From: Alligator mississippiensis
Lineage: Eukaryota > Chordata > Crocodylia > Alligatoridae
Direction: 5' to 3'
NCBI RefSeq assembly: GCF_030867095.1
Contig: NW_026775408.1
Span: forward strand, 124,001 to 188,000
DNA length: 64,000 nt
Shown: piece after piece, positions 1 through 11,435 of the stretch
Layout: every line of letters starts with the position of its first letter
Numbering within the stretch: position 1 is the stretch's first letter
Notes under the pieces: model-generated
Told to the model about the DNA's origin: nothing
Database searches by the model: none
The model's input: only the letters and a program-made list of their open reading frames with translations
Translations under genes and position numbers: made by a program

Positions 1-157
1 GGGGACTGGGAGATCCTTATCCCTCTGCTGTTGTGATTGGCAAGTGAGGGGCACAAGCAGAACTCTACACTGGCAGAACTGAGCGGGGCACAAACTCCCA
101 GCTTGTTGCCCATCCCCTCCCGTTGCAGGCCCCCAGGAAGCATGCAGGACCCCATTA

Positions 158-668
158 CTAGCCAATCTGCTCCCACTTCCCTGCATGTGTAGACGCCTGC
201 CCAGGAGTGTTTACTCTCAAGTAGTTTATTTGTAAATAATCTGATCCTGGATCAAATGTGTGTGTAGAGGTGCCCAGTCTGGCATCCCAGGGGATCCTGT
301 CCATCAGTTCCCTGAGGGAGTCAAAGTTTGCTTTTCTGAAGTCCAGGGTCCTTACTCTGCTGCTCTCCTTTCTTCCTTTTGTCAGGATCCTGAACTCAAT
401 CATCTCATGGTCACTGCTGCCTAACTTGCCATCCACTATTACATTCCTCACCAATTCTTCCCTGTTTGTGAGCAGTAGGTCAAGAAGAGCACAGCCCCTA
501 CTTGGTCTTTCCAGCACCAGGAAGTTGCCTCCAATGCTCTCTTTGCACCAGGAAGTTGCCTCCAATGCTTTCCAAAAACTTCCTGGATTGTCTGTGCACT
601 GCTGTATTGCCCTCCTAGCAGATGTCAGGATGATTGAAGTCCTCTATGAGAACCAGGGCTGGAGGCAT
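158..668 (-). mobile_element. CR1 LINE fragment (endonuclease C-terminal part)
   Basis: Read on the - strand, the sequence encodes the end of a CR1 endonuclease domain: a segment like ALLDLLLTNREELV, then GSSDHEMIEF, then TLDFRKANFDSLRELM. This series is typical of CR1 ORF2 just before the reverse transcriptase. Downstream (toward 158) similarity fades, so that edge is approximate. The other edge is near 668, where a Harbinger-like reading begins on the other strand. It is a truncated, inactive LINE piece. Confidence 0.8.
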
Positions 669-669
669 T

Positions 670-1480
670 CTGGATGACTAAGGCCACTTTTCTGGATCTC
701 CCGGAGTGGCAGAACACAACCATGTGGCAGCCTGTCCCTGTGGGCTCCTGCCTGGCCATTGCCCTGCTCAAGCTGGCCACATCTGCCAGCCTCCGCTATG
801 TTGGCCACCTCTTCACCATAGGCAAGGCCACTGCCAGGGAGGCCATCCTGGAGGTGTGCCCTCCAGAACATGCTGGGGAACAACCTGCTCTGCGTGCATG
901 ATCCCCTTGGTGGTGGTGGTGGGATTCAACCCCCTGGGATTCCCCTAGTACATTGGGGCCCTGGATAGGACTCACGTACCCATCATATGCCCACCCTTTG
1001 GTGATCATCTCTGCTCCAGGTGGTGGGGCTTCCACTCCATTGTGCTCCAGGCCATTGTTCACCACTGTGGTGCCTTCATGAATGTGAGCACCAGCTGCCT
1101 ATGACACCTGCATCTTTTAGAACTCCATCTTGCCAGTGCTAGTGCAGAGCAGGCACTTTGTGTTGGGGGAACTGGACTTTCAGCTGGCTGTGGTGGTGGG
1201 TTCCCATCTCGAGTTCACTGAGGCCAACATCCCTCAGGTCTTTGTCAGAGCCTGCATGCCACATAACATCTGTGAGGTCCAGGGGGAGCTATTTAATGAG
1301 GCATGGGCAGAGGAGGCACAGTTGGCAGAAGATGCCTGGCAATAGGAGCACAAGCTGTGGCAGCAGTGGCAGTGGCGAGCCCCCACACTGAGGCTTTAGG
1401 TGAGCCACACACTCATCAGTGGAGGACAGGGTACTGGGTGCAAGAGGCTCTGGCCAACCACGTCCTCCTGCATTCCCTTC
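670..1480 (+). pseudogene. PIF/Harbinger transposase relic (HARBI1-like)
   Basis: The + strand encodes broken pieces of a Harbinger DDE transposase. The first piece (674-901) has SASLRYVGHLFTIGKATARE, the helix-turn-helix-like segment of croc and turtle HARBI1-like transposases. A second frame carries YIGALDRTHVPI, matching the GALDGTHVPI motif that holds the first catalytic Asp. A third piece (1130-1345) has NIPQVFVRACMPHNICEVQG, matching the C-terminal VVxACCVLHNICE segment. Frame changes separate the pieces, and the central part with the second Asp is missing, so it cannot be active. It is a DNA-transposon relic, not a host gene. A + strand AATAAA at about 1674 may be its old poly(A) signal. 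Confidence 0.8.
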
Positions 1481-3690
1481 TGTAACCTTCCTGGGTAGCC
1501 GTCCATGGACCCCTGCCCAACTCCCACCCCCAGCACCACACTCACTGCAGACAGTTCTCTGAAAAGCAATTTATTCCCTTCACAGAAACAGACCGCACTC
1601 CATCCCCAACAACAGAGTCCTCCCTCCCTCCCCACAGCACCCCTTTACCAATCACCCCACCCCACCCACCACCAATAAAACACCCTCTTCCTTGTGTAAA
1701 CTGTGTACATGATGTGTGCCCTCCTAGGGTGGGGGGCTGTGGGGTGAGGGTGCCTAGGGGGTGGAGCTCAGGGATAGGCACCCAGCACTCCAGCCTCTGG
1801 TTCTGCCATTGTGGGTGCACATGCTGCATCAAGCCCAGTGGGCTGGGGGCTCACCCAGGGGTGACAGTGGCTGCTGCTCTCCTGGTGCACCCATCTGCAC
1901 CTCCTGCAGACAGTGACCAGGGCCAGCAGGGCCCACACATAGTGATGGCCCTGCTATGGGCAACTCCTGCTTTATGGCTGCATGGAGCTGGGGTGAGTGT
2001 TGGGGCTGGGCCCAGGCGGAAGGGCTAGGTGGTTGGGGGCTCAGTGTGGGGGTGGGGGCAGGAACTACTGGATGGTTGATGTAGTGCTGGACCTCTGCCC
2101 AGGCCCATGGCGGGGTGGGGGGGGGGGATGCTGCTGGGCAGCTGCTGGGTGCCAGGGGGCAGGTGGGGCTGCACCCGGGGGCAGGGCAGTGGGTAGCTTG
2201 AAAGTGACCACCAGGGCCAGGACAACATCCAGCACCTGGCGGTCCTCCTCTGCCACCTCCACTGCCCTGGCCACCAGCAGAACCTGCTGCTCCAGGGCTT
2301 CAATGTGATGCTTCTCCAGGGCCAGGAGCCTTGGACTGAACTCCTGGTCTGCCTGGTCCTATGCCTCCTCATGGGCGACATTCTCTGCCCATCAAGCCTC
2401 TTGCCAGGTGACAACCTTCACCCACCACACCCATGAGTCCACAAGCTGCTCCTCGAATGCTGTCACAAGCCAGTGCAGCAGGAGGGTCCCATCCTGGGTC
2501 CTCCTCTGGCAGAGCTGGTGCATCCATAGTGCCCCAGCCAAGGCTGGCAGTAACCCTGAGATGCCATCTGCTGCCTCTCCCCTGTGTGAAACTGCAGGAC
2601 CTGCAGAGCCATGAGGAAGGGTCTGTTTGTGAGCATTTGCAACATTTCTGTGATAAGATGCTCTGTAGCAGGGGGCCATGTGCTGCCAAGCCTCAAATCA
2701 GGGATCATGTGTGCATGGGTGCCCACAGGTCATGGTAAGCTGGCCATGCAGGCCCAGACGCAGGTGGCCACAGACTGATCCCCCCATCTGTGTTTGCTCC
2801 ACAGGGGCTGGTGTGCTGTGTGATGCTGGCCACAGGCAGCCTGGCTCCCTCTTTCCTAGGCCTGGGAAGGCCATGTACCTGCTGCCATGGCTGCAGAGCC
2901 ACTTCCCCCTCTTCTCCTCCTGCAAGCTAGCCTGTCTCTTGTGCTGCTGCCAAGCTCACAGCACCCAGGCTTGGTGGGCATGGGGCTCTGGGATGACTGG
3001 GATACAGAGCTGCCCCTGACCTCCCCACAGGGGGCACTCCAGGGAGGTGCCCTGGGTCTGCCCCCACAGCCTGTGACAGAGCTGTGCCCTGAGCATGCCC
3101 ATGTTTTAAGTGTCCTGGGCACAGTGTGAGGAACTGTTTGCACAGACTGAGGAGTGCCCAAACCACTATTCCTTGCTGCTGCTGAGGGCCATGGTGCCCT
3201 GGGCACACCTGTGCACCTGGCACAGGACTCTGAGTTTTGATGGTGCAGCGGGCAAGCCATGCTGCCTCACAACCTCTGCCACTGCCTTGAAGGCTCCTAT
3301 GGCTGTGCTACATGTTCCTGCCCCCTGCAGCTGAGGAGGACACTGCTGCTGGCATCAACACATTCCTCAGTATGTGAGAGGCCTGTGCCCACCTAGCTGT
3401 GAGGGCAAAGGCTGCTCAATACAGTTTTCCACTGTCTCCTGCCTCCCTGTGTGCTGTGGTGGTGGGGGACTTGGGGACCAGGGGAATGTGGCCAAGCCAG
3501 ATTGGGGAGGGAGGGGCGATGCTTGGCCAGGGTGGGCCCTCCCCCAGTGCTGGGCTTACCAGGTGGGTGTGGCAGAAAAGCCTGGCAGCTTTGGGTTGGT
3601 CCATGCTGGTGGCAAGGGTGTGCAGCTCCTCATGGTGTCCTGGGTTAGAGGTGTGCAGCATGTGGTTGCCTAGGCAGGGGCCTCCTCTAG
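1480..3690. mobile_element. Probable remainder of the Harbinger element (GC-rich, unassigned)
   Basis: This GC-rich stretch follows the transposase relic directly. On the - strand at 2065-2300 a frame reads HIEALEQQVLLVARAVEVAEEDRQ; such charged helical tails occur at the C-terminus of Myb/SANT-like proteins that accompany Harbinger transposases. A - strand AATAAA (seen as TTTATT near 1570) and a + strand AATAAA near 1674 would suit two convergent genes. No terminal repeats were found, and the rest (2400-3690) was not recognised in any frame. The link to Harbinger is an inference. Confidence 0.35.
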
Positions 3691-3899
3691 GGAGGAGTTG
3701 GAGCTGCTGGTGTAGCAAAACCCCCAATTTTTCTTTTTTATTTATTTATTTATTTAAAAATACATTCCCTCCCCTTCCCTAACCATTTCTGACTTTCTCT
3801 CTGCCCTCTCTATCCCTTATAAGTAGTTATAAGTAGTCATAGATAAGCTAAGTTCTTGTATGCCATTATTGTGACAAGCCCCTTTTTATATTGTAAATA

Positions 3900-4150
3900 C
3901 AGGCAACCCCTGCTTAGTGCTCCTAATTGGTTCCTGAAAAACTGAGCATTAAGTGAAATGAGCGTTAAGTGAAACTGAAAGTTTTTGACAACCCAAGATG
4001 GTGACTACAAGTGTTTTTAATGACCCAAGATGGCGACCGCAAGCATTATAATGAAACTTGCTGCACGCTAAGTTGAGTCGGGTATCAATTTAAAATGAGT
4101 GTTATAGCGAAACAGCGCTAAGCAAAACAGCAGTAAGTGGGGGTTGCCTG
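3900..4150. mobile_element. TA-flanked MITE (Tc1/mariner-like)
   Basis: A 251-bp element with inverted ends: CAGGCAACCCCTGCTTAG on the left and, reverse-complemented, CAGGCAACCCCCACTTAC on the right. It is flanked by TA on both sides (3898-3899 and 4151-4152), the target duplication of Tc1/mariner transposons. The interior repeats short AAGTGAAA/GCTAAG motifs. It has no coding capacity. Confidence 0.85.
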
Positions 4151-4239
4151 TAGGGTTCTGGTATCTTTGCATTCATTTTTATTATTTTATATTGTATTCC
4201 TATTATGTTTGTATTGATTTTTACTGCTTTATATTGATA

Positions 4240-5044
4240 ATGTATGATATAGGCCTATTCTTGTAAGTTAACCAAAGTAATGTTAACCCTCCATCTTATA
4301 ATGTTAAGTGTCCATCTTGTAATGTCAAGTCTCCATTTTGTGTCCCCTGCCTGGGCATACCCTATTGTAACTGTGTTCCAACTCATACCTACCCCTTCTA
4401 TGTAAATCGGTTCCCTGGATGAGAGAAAATGAGGGTGCTTTAGACATAATGGTAGCAGGTCTAAAAATAGCTCCTGCTCAATGACCGGACCATCAACTCA
4501 ACGACTGGACTATCATCTCAATGACTGGACCACCACCTTGCATTGACTCTCCCTGAAACCACAAACCTACTCCCAGGACACAATATTTGAAAGATAAAGA
4601 CCCTCAGGAAACCAGCAACATAGAAACAAAGAACAGAATAGAAACCAGAAACTCCACCGTTGTATCCCACTGGACAATGAGGACACCTGGAACTGCTTGA
4701 CCTCATCTGAACAGGATTGGCCCTTGCCTGGACATGTCCTGCCATTTGCAGTCACAGGTAGCCCACCTGTAGTAAAAGGGGTGGTAGAGCGTGACCTCCC
4801 TGGGACGCCCTCTCCATCTGGACCAGCACTATGCTGCGCCACCTGTCCACCCAGAGGCCCTGCCGGCAACCCTCCTCTGGACAACACCTTGCTGGAGGAG
4901 ACCCTGGCTGGCCATCGAGGATCAACTCTCAGCCTGGGATAGGTAGCTATCACCCACCTTCTTTCCCCAAGCAAGGAACCTGAACTCTGTCTCTGCACAC
5001 CTGGACCTCAAATCCCTCCATTAAGCCTTTCCTCTCCTGCTACC

Positions 5045-5082
<38 letters not shown>

Positions 5083-5160
5083 AACCAATAATTTCGTGGG
5101 GCTGTATAGTGCGTTGCCTATTTAATAAAACTGTTATTTTGGAACCCTGAGTTGGGTTTT
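4240..5160 (+). mobile_element. LTR-like tract (possible solo LTR fossil)
   Basis: The tract has repeated CCATCTTGTAATGT-type motifs, then a late AATAAA (about 5124) followed by a GT/T-rich tail, the order seen in U3-R-U5 of retroviral LTRs. A (TG)17 run lies at 5047-5080. No clear ends or target duplication could be fixed and no internal retroviral genes follow, so this is only a tentative call of an old, solitary LTR. Confidence 0.35.
5047..5080. repeat. (TG)17 microsatellite
   Basis: Pure TG dinucleotide run of 34 bp. Confidence 0.97.
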
Positions 5161-6420
5161 TGTCTTACTAACCTCCTGGCCCCACTCCAATCTCTGCTCT
5201 CTGCCCCTCCGACCTTTGTTCTGTCTGTCTGTCTGGCTCTCTCTGTCTGTCATCTTGGCTCCATCTCTGCCAACTCCAAAGCCCTGGCTCTGCTCTCCTC
5301 TAAAGTCCGGCTCTGCTCTCCTCCAAACCCTGACTTTCACCACCCCTCACTTCTGCTCCATTGACTTGCTGTCTCCCAGCTTCTGCCCTATTATCTTGCT
5401 GCTTTCCCAGTCTCTCCCAGCCGTCTCCGCTGACTGTCTCCTCCACCTCCATTTCTGCCTCCATCCCTCAGCTGCCTCCCCCAGCTGGCCCTCTGATCCC
5501 TGCTTTTTTCCTTGGCTTGTTCCACCTCCCCGCACCCCTCACCTCATCTCTGTTCTCTTTTACCCCCCTCATCCAATCTCCATCCTCTGGCTTTCTCTTT
5601 CTCTCCTGACCTTCTCTGTGTCTCCCTCCATTCCCAGGTTTCCCATCTTTGCCCTGCCACCTCCACTTTCTCTCCCTGGCCAGATTTCCTGGCTAGCTGC
5701 CTCCACCTCCCAGCTTTCTGTGCCATCCCAGCTTTATTTCCTGGCTTGCCTCTCCGCTCCCCTGTCTCTGCCGCTCCTCTGCTGTCCTTGGACTCTGCCA
5801 TTGCCCCTCTAACCTGGCCCTACTGTCTCTGCCATCTCCCAGCTCAGCCCCCTGACTTCTCCCAGCTTTTTCCCACTCTGCTGCCTGGTCAGCTCTCTGT
5901 CACCCTCCCAGCTTATCTCTGCTCCCCCACTATGTCTTTTCTCCCATGGCTTCTGCTCCAGCCACTTTTTCAAGCTGCCCTCTTCTGTCCCCTGGCTCCT
6001 CTCCGCTGTCTCCTGGCTTCTCCACTCTCTCCTGGCTTTTCCCAGCTCCTGGCTTCTGCCCTTTGATCCTCCCCGTCTGCTGCCCAGTTCCCCAGCTCTC
6101 CAGCCTGGCTACGTCCACCTCCACTGCCTCCGCTTTCTTCCCAATCTCCTGAGTTCCTTAGCTTTCCCTGCCGCCTCTGCTCACCCCTGCTATTTTCCAG
6201 CTTTATCCTTGCCAGCTCCATCAGCTGCTTGGCTCTCTCCCAAGCTCCACAGCTCACCACTCCACCTTCTCTTTCTAGTCCCAGCATGTCTGCCGGCTTT
6301 TCCCACTGCCTCCAGCCTCCTGGCCCTGGCTCCTCACTTTCTTCCCTGGCTTATCTCCCAGTTTCCTCCATCTCCTGGAGCTGGCCCCAGTGGCCACAAG
6401 CCAGTTGCACCTGGGTCTTG
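5160..6420. repeat. Long polypyrimidine (CT-rich) tract
   Basis: About 1.26 kb in which the + strand is very poor in A and G and rich in CTCC, CTGGCTTCTCC and CCCAGCTT motifs that recur irregularly, like a degenerate minisatellite. Long open frames here (for example 5216-5812) are Ser/Pro/Leu low-complexity and appear in several frames at once, so they are composition effects, not genes. Confidence 0.8.
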
Positions 6421-6734
6421 GTGCTGCCAGGCCTGGCAGGTGTCTGCAGTATCCTGTGGGGTTGGATGGTGTGGCCCAGGAAACCATATGACACTGAGGT
6501 GCTAAGGAGTGGTGCCAGGGTGCAAGTAGGGTGCTTCAGCTGCCCTGCAGCCTGTGCTGGGGGAAGTAGTAGCCAGCTGTCATCACAGGCTGCCTGCATA
6601 TGCCCCTAGGCCCCAGTGTGCCCACAGACTTTAAGGCCCTGGGGCTGGGGACAGGAGCAGAAACAGGAGAGGCTCTGGACCCTGGGGCAGAGCTGAGGCT
6701 GGCCTCCTAATGGCAGGGCTGGTTGGGGGAAAAT

Positions 6735-6880
6735 TTGCTGCTGGTCAGCATCTACATGTGTGTTACTTTGCAGTTACTACTTGTGAGTAAACTTGCTACT
6801 TGCATTTGCAGGTAGCAAATTTAATTGCAAGTAGAGCAGTTTACTGTGCAGTACGTGTCTGCTCATGTAAACCACGCAAT
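6735..6880. mobile_element. MITE fragment, GTAGACATGCCC-end family
   Basis: Contains the TTTGCTGCTGGTCAGCATCTACATGTG type of end and the internal ACTTGTGAGTAAACTTGCTACTTGCA and GGTAGCAAATTT motifs also seen at 10960-11150 and 35720-35930. The inner part is partly self-complementary (TTGCTACTTGCATTTGCAGGTAGCAA region). The left boundary was not resolved. Confidence 0.55.
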
Positions 6881-6884
6881 TTGT

Positions 6885-7845
6885 TATAAATAAGTTTGAT
6901 AACGAAAAAGAAAGAAAATGGAATGGTTTGGTGTTGCTTCTAGTTTATTGAAAGCACTCTTATGTAGCACAGAAATTTAACATACTTTACAAGGCCAGAA
7001 ATGGCGATTAGATAATTTAGGCGATCCTGTATATCTTAGGCTCTTAACTTTGATCAAACAACCCTTTTATTCATCCCTGTAATTTCTCTTTGGCTAATGG
7101 GTACCTTCTAAAAAAGTGCACAGTCCCTTTTCTACAAAGGAGCAAAGGTTACAATACATATTCAGTATCACAGCACATCATTTTAGGTGCTTTACCCCCT
7201 AGTAGAATCTGCAACCTCAAATGGACAGAATTAGGCCAAAATCCAATTTCCTCTCATGTAGGTAAGGAGTGGCATTAGGGGTCTCCTAGCAAGCTTTAGA
7301 TCTTAATTACCTCTGTGCTCAATAATCTAGGGCTGAGGGCACACGTCAAGGAAAACAGAGATCAGGTTTTGGGCTGTACTGACCAACAAGGGGTTGGAAC
7401 CTGTGTATCTCCCATTTCTCAGCAAAATTGCCTGTCCACAAGTTCTTTGTGTTAGCTGGAAGTCAGACCAGACATTATTCAGCCATTGCAGCCTGCCTTT
7501 TTTCCCTGCTATACCTGACTGTTCCTATGCCATCATTCAGATAAGGCGCACTGAAGTGCGGCTTTGCCTGGTGTCACGCAAGCTGCCCCTTCCATCTCCA
7601 CTACCCGCATTGTCATAATTGGGCAATTATAGGGTTAAAGTGTTAGTCTTTATTATTATGAGATAGAGGGTGGAGCTCTGATCTCAAGCTCTGTTGTTCC
7701 AGAGTTACTTTCATTTTCCCACTTAGGTGTTGTTGATTCCTGAATAAAACAGCATGAGGTTTTGGGCCTGCAGAGAAGTAAATCTCAGTATGCCTACACC
7801 CACCCCCAACATACCCTATTATGTCTCACTCCCACCCTTGTAGGT
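6885..7845. other. No gene seen; possible LTR-like tail near 7620-7760
   Basis: Nothing coding was recognised. A segment ending in GATTCCTGAATAAAACAGC near 7735-7755 resembles the R-U5 part of some retroviral LTRs, but no ends could be set. Confidence 0.3.
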
Positions 7846-8190
7846 GGAAGGGCCGGCTGCGCTAGCACAGGGTGGAGCTGCTGCTGTAGGCTCCCCTGGT
7901 GCTCTGCTCCCTCTGGGCAGCAGGTTGGGAAGCATGGGTGGGGCTGCAGCTGGGCTGGAGTGCAGACCCTGGGGCTGGGGCAAGCTGTAGCATGGAGCCA
8001 GCACTCCTGGGCAGGAGTAGCATGGAGCAGGGTGTGGGTGTGAGGAGAGAGGGGCATGGGGACCCCTCTGACACTCCCCCCATGGCACGGAGCTCTGGCA
8101 GGCAGCAGGGGCAGCAGCAGCAGGGGAGGGGGTGGGAACCCTGCTCTGCTGCCTGGCTCCAGCCAGTGCTGCAAGGAGTGCAGGCCCTGC

Positions 8191-8350
8191 CAGGCCGTTT
8201 GTTTCTCTGGCACTCCTCGCACTCACAGCGCACAGGAGGAAACTCCAGGTACTGGAGTGGGCTGGAGTGCGGAAAGCATCTGGCTCCAGTACCTGGGGCT
8301 TCCTTCCTGTGCCCTGCAAGTGTGGGGAGTGCCAGGGAAACAAATGGCTG
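8191..8350. mobile_element. Foldback element, 66-bp arms
   Basis: Left arm 8191-8256 and right arm 8285-8350 are inverted copies of each other with roughly 80% match by eye. Shared features include TTTGTTTC, TGGCACTCC, CACAGGA and CCAGGTACTGGA. The 28-bp centre is unpaired. It sits in a GC-rich block (7850-8450) which is probably the body of one larger non-autonomous element. Confidence 0.8.
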
Positions 8351-8464
8351 GGCGGAGGCTGTGCACATGCAATGATGGCCAGAGCCCGTCACCAGCGCCC
8401 CCACCTGCTGCTGCACCATGGGGGAAGTTTGTGGGGTCCCTACACCCATCTCACCCTCCTTCAC

Positions 8465-8841
8465 ACTCCACAACCCACACACACAGACACACAAAGACAT
8501 ACAGATACATACACCCCCCCCCCCCCCCGTGTTGCCCGCATTTATTGCAGGCTAGGACAGTGTGTTCCATAGCCACACCCCCACACCCCACAAATGCCAC
8601 ACAACCCCCCAACATACCTTATGCCCCCAATACACAGCCACACCCCCCACACACCCACACCACCCTAAACACCTCCACACCCCACCATACACCCTCCACC
8701 ATAAACACACACGCACCCACCCACCATGCACCCCCACCATAAACACGCAAACACCCCACCATCATACACCCCCACCATAAACACAAACACACACCATGCA
8801 CCTCCTACCATAAGCATACCCACCCACCATACACCCCCCCA

Positions 8842-8883
<42 letters not shown>
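8465..8883. repeat. CA-rich minisatellite ending in (CA) microsatellite
   Basis: Irregular repeats of ACACCCCACCATAAACACA-type units about 28-33 bp long (best seen 8680-8830), with a C run near 8515-8528 and a near-pure CA run at 8843-8883. The + strand is almost free of G. Open frames (His/Thr/Pro or Cys/Val/Trp rich) are repeat artefacts. Confidence 0.9.
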
Positions 8884-8885
<2 letters not shown>

Positions 8886-9205
8886 CTAAGAATTTATTTT
8901 TGAGTTATTATACAATCACCTTGATATACAGTACACAAACACAAATCATGACAAAATTTTTTAGTGCATGATTTGTTTTTTTCTGGTTCTAAGATGGTAC
9001 CCACCCCCCTCCCAAAAGGAGTATTGGGGGTGGGGAAGGATAGGGACTTCTGATGGCAAAGGTCAGGGGTTAGGGGCAGGACTTCTGGTCCTAAGATGGT
9101 GGCTAGGGGGTGGGGCACCTGTCAAGGGGCAGGGCTACCCATGCAGTTCTCGATAGCTCACCAAACCTTGTTAAGCAGCCCTCCACCCAAAATAATTGCC
9201 TGCCC
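8884..9205. mobile_element. hAT-type transposon 3' end
   Basis: Ends in AAATAATTGCCTGCCCCTG, the complement of a CAGGGGCAGGCAATTATTT hAT terminal repeat. The last 60 bp (CACCAAACC, TTGTTAAGCAG, CCCAAAATAATTGCC) match the end at 53040-53095. The left end was not found and may have been lost next to the CA repeat. Confidence 0.55.
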
Positions 9206-10380
9206 CTGATTTAGATGCATAGTTGGCTAGAGCTAGGGAGTTGGTCTGGGGACAGAGCTAGGCAGCCTTTCAGCCATGGTCTTAGACTACTGCAGTAAGA
9301 AACCACAAGTACTTTTTACATCACTGATCATCTCTGCTCCTGTTTACTGATTTCAGCAAAGGAGGAAACTCAAGAGAATAACTATTGGACAAGGGATTGC
9401 CGTTCAGCGCTTCTGGAACCCAAGGTTTCCTGACAGAGAGGAACCACCACTATGGAAGAAGGCCATTTTTCTGTTCTCAAGCCAGAGAAATTGTACTCTT
9501 CAACAGAACTTGCACACAGCTAATTTGGGAGAAGAAACTTGGAAAATCCTCAGAAGAACATATAGGTCCATCTAGCTCAATATTTTGAATCTCACACGGG
9601 CAGAAGTCTTGCAACAGTCTTCCTGTCAACTTTCTTAGCAACCTGCCACACAACACAGGAGGCACCTGCTAACTTACTACACGGCAGGTTAAATAGTGTT
9701 GGATAACAGATGCCTGAGCTCGACAGCCCTGGTATAAACTAAACTGCCCATAGGAATAGCAAAACCACAAGGAAAACCCAGACAAATGCCAGGTGGGAAG
9801 GATCTGAAATGTGAATGTGTTTTGCTTTCACGTGGATGAAAACCTGTAATCTTGCAAAAATGAGAATCTAGGTTCTCACTCACTGTTACTGAAGACACAA
9901 GACCGTACACCTATAAGCTGTGAGAAGGATAGCTATGGAATACCAACTACCTCCCATGTATCTACTGAGGATGAAATAGAGATCCCTCAGCTCAGTTTTC
10001 TGTCAGCAATGTCTTCACTTTACCTTCCCCAGGGTGCACCAATGTCCAGGAGAATTCATCTGACAGATATACTCCCAGCACCAGGCAATGATCTGCATGG
10101 ACTAAAAACAGTATGTGAATACAAAAAGGGGGCTTTGGTCAGTAGTGCTGGTTGCTTGTTTTCTATGTCCAGTTAAATTATTACTTTTTCCCCCAGTTAC
10201 TGATTACTAACATAAACAAAAATCTATTTCTGCTCTGCTGTAAAATGTGGAAAGTGCTTTTCTGCTGGGAAAGGGAGAAAAACATTGTGTTGGAGTTCTG
10301 ACCCTGAACAGGAGAGAGCTCGCTAGTATTCAGGATGGGAAGGTAAAAGAGATATGTTCCTTCATAACACAAGCCAATGG
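9206..10380. other. Intergenic, nothing recognised
   Basis: No exon with family similarity, no clear repeat ends and no RNA gene were seen here on either strand. Confidence 0.5.
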
Positions 10381-10382
10381 AT

Positions 10383-10545
10383 CTGATCTCTGGGATGCAT
10401 CTGGGTAAGTGGGGAAAGCTGGAGTTTCCCTGATTGCCTAGATGCATTTCTGGGAACTCCAGGGCATGTCTGGGTAAATAGGGAAGGTGTTGTCCCTGGG
10501 ATCTCTGGTGTGCATCTTCATAAATGGGGATGACTTTCCCCACTT
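10383..10545. repeat. Short tandem repeat, about three 60-bp units
   Basis: Three diverged units share TGCATCT, GGGTAAGTGGGGAAAG / GGGTAAATAGGGAAGG / ATAAATGGGGATGAC and TCTGGGA motifs. It adjoins the foldback at 10716-10875 and may belong to the same element. Confidence 0.6.
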
Positions 10546-10715
10546 TCTCAGACGTGTCCTGGAGATCCCTGCTGCTAGCAGCAGACTGTTCCTGACCCCT
10601 CTGGCCCTGCACCGGGTCCCTGCAGCTGCCAGGGGGTGGCAGAGAGCATGGGGCCAGGAGACAGCTGTCTCCTGGGGGGGCTGGGACATTGCTCCCTGCC
10701 TCCAGGGCCCAGCAT

Positions 10716-10875
10716 GCTCCACCACTGGCACCCAGGTAGGGAAAATGTCCATCTGCCCTGGCAGCAGGGAGCTCCCAGCCTTTGCTCCCTGATCATGATT
10801 GGGAAGCGGGGGCTGGGAGGTCCCTGCTGCTGGGGCGGGGGGACATTTTCCCCACCTGGGCTCTAGTGGTGGAGC
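10716..10875. mobile_element. Foldback palindrome, 80-bp arms meeting at a TGATCA-like centre
   Basis: Arms 10716-10795 and 10796-10875 are inverted copies with no spacer; shared blocks include GCTCCACCACT, CCCAGGT, GGAAAATGTCC, AGCAGCAGGGA and CTCCCAGCC. Weaker pairing continues outward to about 10660 and 10930. The palindrome is probably the core of a MITE whose right end is the GTGTAGACATGCCCA at 11149. Confidence 0.85.
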
Positions 10876-10959
10876 CCGCCCTGCCAGCAGGCCTCTTTCA
10901 GGGTCAGAGAGCAAGCTCCTATCCCATGCTGTCCAGCTGACCAGGAGCACATTTGCTCC

Positions 10960-11149
10960 TGGTTGGCCACCTCCACGTGCTGCACAGTGCAGTAAGTAAT
11001 TGGAGTAAATTTGCTGCTTGTATTTACAGATAGCAAATTTACTCATGGTTAGAGCAAATTACTTCACAGTAAAGCATCTGCACATGTTGGCAGTGATGCT
11101 TACTGCATAGTCTAATCTTAAGTAAAGCATCTTGTGTAGACATGCCCAG
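10960..11149. mobile_element. Right end of GTAGACATGCCC-type MITE
   Basis: Shares GAGTAAATTTGCTGCTTG and ATTTACAGATAGCAAATTTACT with the 6735-6880 and 35720-35930 copies, and closes with AGCATCTTGTGTAGACATGCCCA. The AAATTTGCT...AGCAAATTT part is itself an inverted repeat. Confidence 0.65.
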
Positions 11150-11435
11150 TTATTACTAATCAAGGCCATGTGGCCCCAAGCCCCTTCCCATTGATTGGTT
11201 CTGAAGCTGTATTTAAAGGACTTCTCCCGCACCTGGACCTCACTGCACAACACACTGGTCTTCAGTCTCTGAGCAGCTCCTGCCCCAGCAACATCTATGG
11301 CTTCCCTGGTTCCTGGCCCTGCCTTTGGCTTGCTCTTGGCTTTTGAATTCTCCCTCCAGATCTGTTTCCTGACTCCTGACCCCTGCCTGGCTTATTGTTG
11401 GATAAACCTTGTTGTTTTTCCTTCACACTTGGTAA

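Noticed and set aside
5216-6066. Long + strand open frames as secreted or proline-rich proteins
   Set aside because: They overlap in several frames in a polypyrimidine tract and show no family similarity or splice sites.
7862-8742. Long frames on both strands near 8 kb
   Set aside because: They lie in a foldback and CA-rich minisatellite and overlap in opposite strands.
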